Shown here one piece after another: positions 61,425 to 64,000 of a stretch of DNA of 64,000 bases; positions within the stretch are counted from its first letter, which is position 1, and every line of letters starts with the position of its first letter. This DNA is from Paraburkholderia sartisoli (GTDB taxonomy: Bacteria; Pseudomonadota; Gammaproteobacteria; Burkholderiales; Burkholderiaceae). Under the pieces are notes generated by a model. The model did not search any database. It worked only from the letters and a program-made list of their open reading frames with translations, and was not told where the DNA came from. The DNA is taken from assembly GCF_900107685.1 (NCBI RefSeq), contig NZ_FNRQ01000005.1, positions 62,001 to 126,000 of the forward strand, written 5' to 3'. Both the position numbers and the translations under genes were made by a program.

Positions 61425-61616
61425 CTAGTCCCTCATTCCATTGTAGGCGTCACATCCGGTGTTGTATTTTCCGCCGTACTGGCTCATCGCCAGATATTCG
61501 CCGGGCGTCACTGAATCACCGGTGAAAGGCTTGTCCCGCATTGCTTCGCCCGTTCCGGCAGCGCGACGTATCGCCCGCTCCACGGTCGTTTTAAAGCATT
61601 CCGCATGCCCAGTCAT
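61425..61616 (-). CDS. Hypothetical small protein
   Basis: A 63-residue soluble protein with no recognised family. It has four-fold scattered Cys/Tyr/Gly (ECFKTTVERAI; YLAMSQYGGKYNTGCDAYNGMRD). GGGAA stands about 5 bases before the ATG. It directly precedes the small membrane-protein gene on the same strand. Either may be spurious, but together they look like a pair. Confidence 0.45.
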   Translation of the reverse strand: MTGHAECFKTTVERAIRRAAGTGEAMRDKPFTGDSVTPGEYLAMSQYGGKYNTGCDAYNGMRD

Positions 61617-62080
61617 GGTATTCCCGACATGCCAGATGCCGGTTTTCGCGCCGTGAATGCGTCCGCGAAGACAGCTAAATGCAAGCAGGCATCTTTTTTA
61701 TTCTGCATCTAACCCGATACTCAAGGCCTTTTGATTCATCGGGTTAATGAGTGTGTGTGCAATGCACAAAATCGCAATAAATCTTAGTCGTCGTTTAATT
61801 AACGCATTCGACCGATTCACCCTGTTCACGTAAAACGCTTGATGGATAAAGCGCACAGCCAGAAATCCCCCATTTCAGCCAATACTCGCCCACCCGGGGT
61901 TTACGCGCGCTTTTCAGCCGACTTTCAGATGCGACACCGTCTGCGACAATTCGCCACTGTTGCGAGCGCACACAAGATGTGCTTGTGTCCGTTTGCAGTT
62001 CTCCTAGAGTGCAAGATACGGGTGTCCCCCGAAGTTAAATAGATAGCTAACCTGAGTAATGACCCGCACGGAGGCTGAAC
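61617..62080. other. Intergenic region with an inverted repeat
   Basis: About 464 AT-richer bases between divergent small genes. An inverted repeat ACACAAG-ATGTG-CTTGTGT (61970-61988) lies about 95 bases before the secreted-protein gene and may be an operator. A 67-residue frame at 61839-62042 has no ribosome site or known fold. I see no other gene. Confidence 0.5.
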
Positions 62081-62422
62081 ATGAAAAAGCACATTGCTGT
62101 TCTTTTCGCGATCGCTGGCCTTGCCGCTGTTTCCGCCGCGCAGGCGCAGGACATCGTCATCAAGCCGCAGCAGACGATCCAGTTCCGGCCTAATTCATAT
62201 GGGTGTCTGTCGAAGGACAAGTTCGACGCCGCCGATCATCACGCGCAAGCGGGCGAGCAACAGAAGATGCAGGAGTTCTTCTCCGGCTATCAATGTCTTT
62301 CGACGCCGGAAAACGCCGATTTCCGCGTGGTGCGCGTCGTGGGGCATGACCTCGAATTCGTGAACGCCGGTAACGGCGACACGCAGGGGCTCTGGACCAA
62401 CGACCGCTTCATCAAGCAATAA
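62081..62422 (+). CDS. Small exported hypothetical protein
   Basis: A 113-residue protein with a clear signal peptide (HIAVLFAIAGLAAVSAAQAQ, cut after AQA). The mature part is about 92 residues with two cysteines (in GCLSKDKFD and YQCLSTPEN) that could form a disulfide. The pattern suggests a small periplasmic protein; no family is recognised. GGAGG is well placed before the ATG, and a hairpin follows. Confidence 0.82.
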   Translation: MKKHIAVLFAIAGLAAVSAAQAQDIVIKPQQTIQFRPNSYGCLSKDKFDAADHHAQAGEQQKMQEFFSGYQCLSTPENADFRVVRVVGHDLEFVNAGNGDTQGLWTNDRFIKQ

Positions 62423-62446
62423 GGTCGGCAGTTCCGGCACAACGCA

Positions 62447-62489
62447 GAAGCCCGACGCAACCGGTTTCGTCACCGGCTGATCGGGCTTC
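62447..62489 (+). terminator. Hairpin after the exported-protein gene
   Basis: The stem GAAGCCCGA / TCGGGCTTC (62447-62455 with 62481-62489) encloses a CCGG / CCGG inner stem. It has no T run, so it may stabilise the mRNA 3' end rather than terminate by itself. Confidence 0.5.
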
Positions 62490-62513
62490 GCCTGTTCGTC
62501 GGCATATCTGCAC

Positions 62514-62547
62514 AAAAATGGCCAGTTCATACGGACTGGCCATTTTT
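62514..62547. terminator. Bidirectional terminator
   Basis: The stem TGGCCAGT / ACTGGCCA (62519-62526 with 62535-62542) is flanked by five A and five T, so it works on both strands between the exported-protein gene and the dehydratase gene. Confidence 0.85.
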
Positions 62548-62578
62548 GCATTTGGGCGGCATCTGCGCGAGGAACCTT

Positions 62579-62609
62579 AAAAAAGCCGATGCGGCAGAAC
62601 CGCATCGGC
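62579..62609 (-). terminator. Terminator of the dehydratase gene
   Basis: The perfect 10-bp stem GCCGATGCGG / CCGCATCGGC (62585-62594 with 62600-62609), loop CAGAA, is followed on the minus strand by six U. It lies about 40 bases past the dehydratase stop. Confidence 0.92.
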
Positions 62610-62648
62610 ATGGCGCCTTCTCGCTAGCGCAGGTGACTCAACGATAAA

Positions 62649-64000
62649 TCAATGCGAATCGCGCGGCACGGGCGCGCCGCTCGATCCGACAAGGAAGTCC
62701 AGATCCGCGCCCTGATCCGCCTGCAACACGTGCTCGACATAGAGCTTGTAGTAACCGCGCTTCGGCAGATCCGGCGCCTGCCATTCAGCGCGGCGGCGCG
62801 CGAGTTCCTCGTCGGACACCTCGAGATGCAGCCGGCGCGCCGCGACGTCGAGCTCGATCATGTCGCCCGTCTTGACCAGGGCGAGCGGACCGCCCGCCGC
62901 CGCTTCCGGCGACACATGCAGCACCACCGCACCGTACGCCGTGCCGCTCATGCGACCATCCGAAATCCGGACCATATCCGTGATGCCTTTTTCCAGCACC
63001 TTTTTGGGCAGCGGCATGTTGCCGACTTCAGCGAAGCCCGGATAGCCCTTCGGCCCCGCACCCTTGAGCACCATGATGCAGTGCTCGTCGATGTCGAGCG
63101 AATCGTCGTCCACCTTCGCGTGCAGTTCCTCGATGTTCTCGAACACCACCGCGCGGCCGCGATGCTGGAGCAGCGAAGGCGTCGCCGCCGAAGGCTTGAT
63201 CACCGCGCCATTCGGCGCCAGATTGCCCTTGAGCACCGCGATGCCCGCCTTCGGCTTGAACGGCTCCGCAAACGTCGTGATGACCTTCTCGTCGTAGTTC
63301 GGCGCGCCGGACACGTTGTCCCAGATCGTCTTGCCGTTGACGGTCAGCGCGTCGCGATGCAGCAGCCCCTGTTCGCCGAGTTGCTTCAGCACCGCGGGCA
63401 AACCGCCTGCGTAATAGAAGTCCTCCATCAGATACTCGCCGGAAGGCTGCAGGTTCACGAGACACGGCACGTCCGAGCCCAGTTCCCAGTCTTCAAGCGA
63501 GAGCGGCACGCCGATGCGCTTCGCGAGCGCGATCAGATGAACCACCGCGTTGGTCGAGCCGCCAATCGCCGCATTCGTGCGGATCGCGTTTTCAAACGCC
63601 TGGCGCGTGAGGATTTTGTCCATCGTCAGGTCTTCGCGCACCATGTCGACGATGCGCCGCCCGGCCAGATGCGCGAGCACCTGACGGCGCGCATCGACCG
63701 CGGGAATCGCCGCGTTGTGCGGCAGGCCCATGCCGAGCGATTCGACCATCGACGCCATCGTCGAAGCGGTGCCCATCGTCATGCAGTGGCCGCGCGAGCG
63801 GTTCATGCACGATTCGGCTTCGGTGAATTCTTCCTGCGTCATCGTGCCGGCGCGCACTTCCTCCGACATCTGCCAGACGCCCGTGCCCGAGCCGATGTTC
63901 TTGCCGCGAAAGCGGCCGTTCAACATCGGGCCGCCAGAGACGGCGAGCGCGGGCAGGTTGCACGACGCCGCGCCCATCAGCAGCGCGGGCGTGGTCTTGT
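62649..64000 (-). CDS. IlvD/Edd-family dehydratase, 5' end outside the window
   Basis: At least 450 residues of an iron-sulfur IlvD/Edd dehydratase; the frame is still open at the window edge, so the N-terminus is missing. Visible motifs are CNLPALAVSGGPMLNG, ESCMNRSRGHCMTMGTASTMASMVESLGMGLP, NAAIGGSTNAVVHL, VFENIEELHAKVDDDSLDIDEHCIMVLKG and ISDGRMSGTAYGAVVLHVSPEAAAGGPLA. The CxxxxGxCxTMGTASTM form and the long C-terminal extension fit the sugar-acid (arabonate/xylonate/galactonate) branch better than branched-chain IlvD. It dehydrates a polyhydroxy acid to a 2-keto-3-deoxy acid. Confidence 0.88.
   Translation of the reverse strand, partial: KTTPALLMGAASCNLPALAVSGGPMLNGRFRGKNIGSGTGVWQMSEEVRAGTMTQEEFTEAESCMNRSRGHCMTMGTASTMASMVESLGMGLPHNAAIPAVDARRQVLAHLAGRRIVDMVREDLTMDKILTRQAFENAIRTNAAIGGSTNAVVHLIALAKRIGVPLSLEDWELGSDVPCLVNLQPSGEYLMEDFYYAGGLPAVLKQLGEQGLLHRDALTVNGKTIWDNVSGAPNYDEKVITTFAEPFKPKAGIAVLKGNLAPNGAVIKPSAATPSLLQHRGRAVVFENIEELHAKVDDDSLDIDEHCIMVLKGAGPKGYPGFAEVGNMPLPKKVLEKGITDMVRISDGRMSGTAYGAVVLHVSPEAAAGGPLALVKTGDMIELDVAARRLHLEVSDEELARRRAEWQAPDLPKRGYYKLYVEHVLQADQGADLDFLVGSSGAPVPRDSH

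Noticed and set aside
61839..62042. A 67-residue frame upstream of the exported-protein gene
   Set aside because: No ribosome site, no family, and it overlaps the likely promoter region.

Overview
The window is a GC-rich chromosomal segment from Burkholderia sensu lato (Paraburkholderia/Caballeronia/Burkholderia type), very probably chromosome 1 beside the replication origin. The reasons are the divergent dnaA-dnaN-gyrB and rpmH-rnpA-yidD-yidC-mnmE arms, the gene order def-fmt-lysE-htpX-rsmB-ntrYX, the GTP-type PEP carboxykinase, and the protein sequences themselves. No species is named because nothing can be searched.

Layout. 0-8.8 kb: a leftward housekeeping block (def, fmt, a LysE exporter, htpX, rsmB, a DUF4390 protein, an NtrY-like kinase and an NtrX-like regulator without its AAA+ domain). 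9-13.6 kb: dprA, a thioredoxin-like protein and topB, rightward. 13.7-19.8 kb: a LysR regulator, pckG, a 2-hydroxyacid dehydrogenase, a patatin-like lipase and a hotdog thioesterase. 19.96-22.46 kb: an intact tRNA-Lys(CUU), a 2.3-kb islet with a diguanylate cyclase and a small secreted protein, then a degenerate 3' half of the same tRNA, the layout an old tRNA-targeted element leaves. 22.5-24.4 kb: a divergent LysR/AEC exporter pair. 24.6-29.6 kb: a TPR-GT41 (O-GlcNAc-transferase-like) gene with an apparent frameshift, a second SerC-type aminotransferase and a TPR/ATP-grasp protein, all rightward. This is the best candidate in the window for an undescribed pathway.

29.6-35.3 kb: an amino-acid binding protein, a nitrilase-family amidase with an aminotransferase (possible transaminase/omega-amidase pair), dbpA with a zinc-ribbon protein, and an ArsR-SRPBCC regulator whose promoter carries a perfect palindrome. 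35.3-37.9 kb: a decayed type VI secretion effector locus (truncated VgrG, AT-rich LprI/DUF1311 protein, unknown protein, frameshifted PAAR). 38-43 kb: an aldehyde dehydrogenase with DUF779 behind a sigma-54-like promoter, convergent with eutBC. EutBC makes acetaldehyde from ethanolamine and the dehydrogenase would remove it; the permease expected upstream of eutB seems reduced to a short tail. 42.7-45.4 kb: an AraC regulator divergent from a pyridine-nucleotide disulfide reductase.

45.5-48.4 kb, just before gyrB, is a small variable locus of conflict-type genes: a SymE toxin with hairpins over its leader, a Fic protein with repeated operator-like half-sites, and an HNH nuclease with a possible modified-DNA-reading N-terminus. 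48.6-59.5 kb is the origin core. Downstream of mnmE, whose 3' end is a known integration site in other bacteria, lie dinD with a perfect LexA box, a decayed conserved gene and two very small leftward genes. The window closes with a small secreted protein, three hairpins and a leftward IlvD/Edd-family dehydratase cut by the window edge.

No CRISPR array, complete insertion sequence, rRNA or integrase gene was seen.
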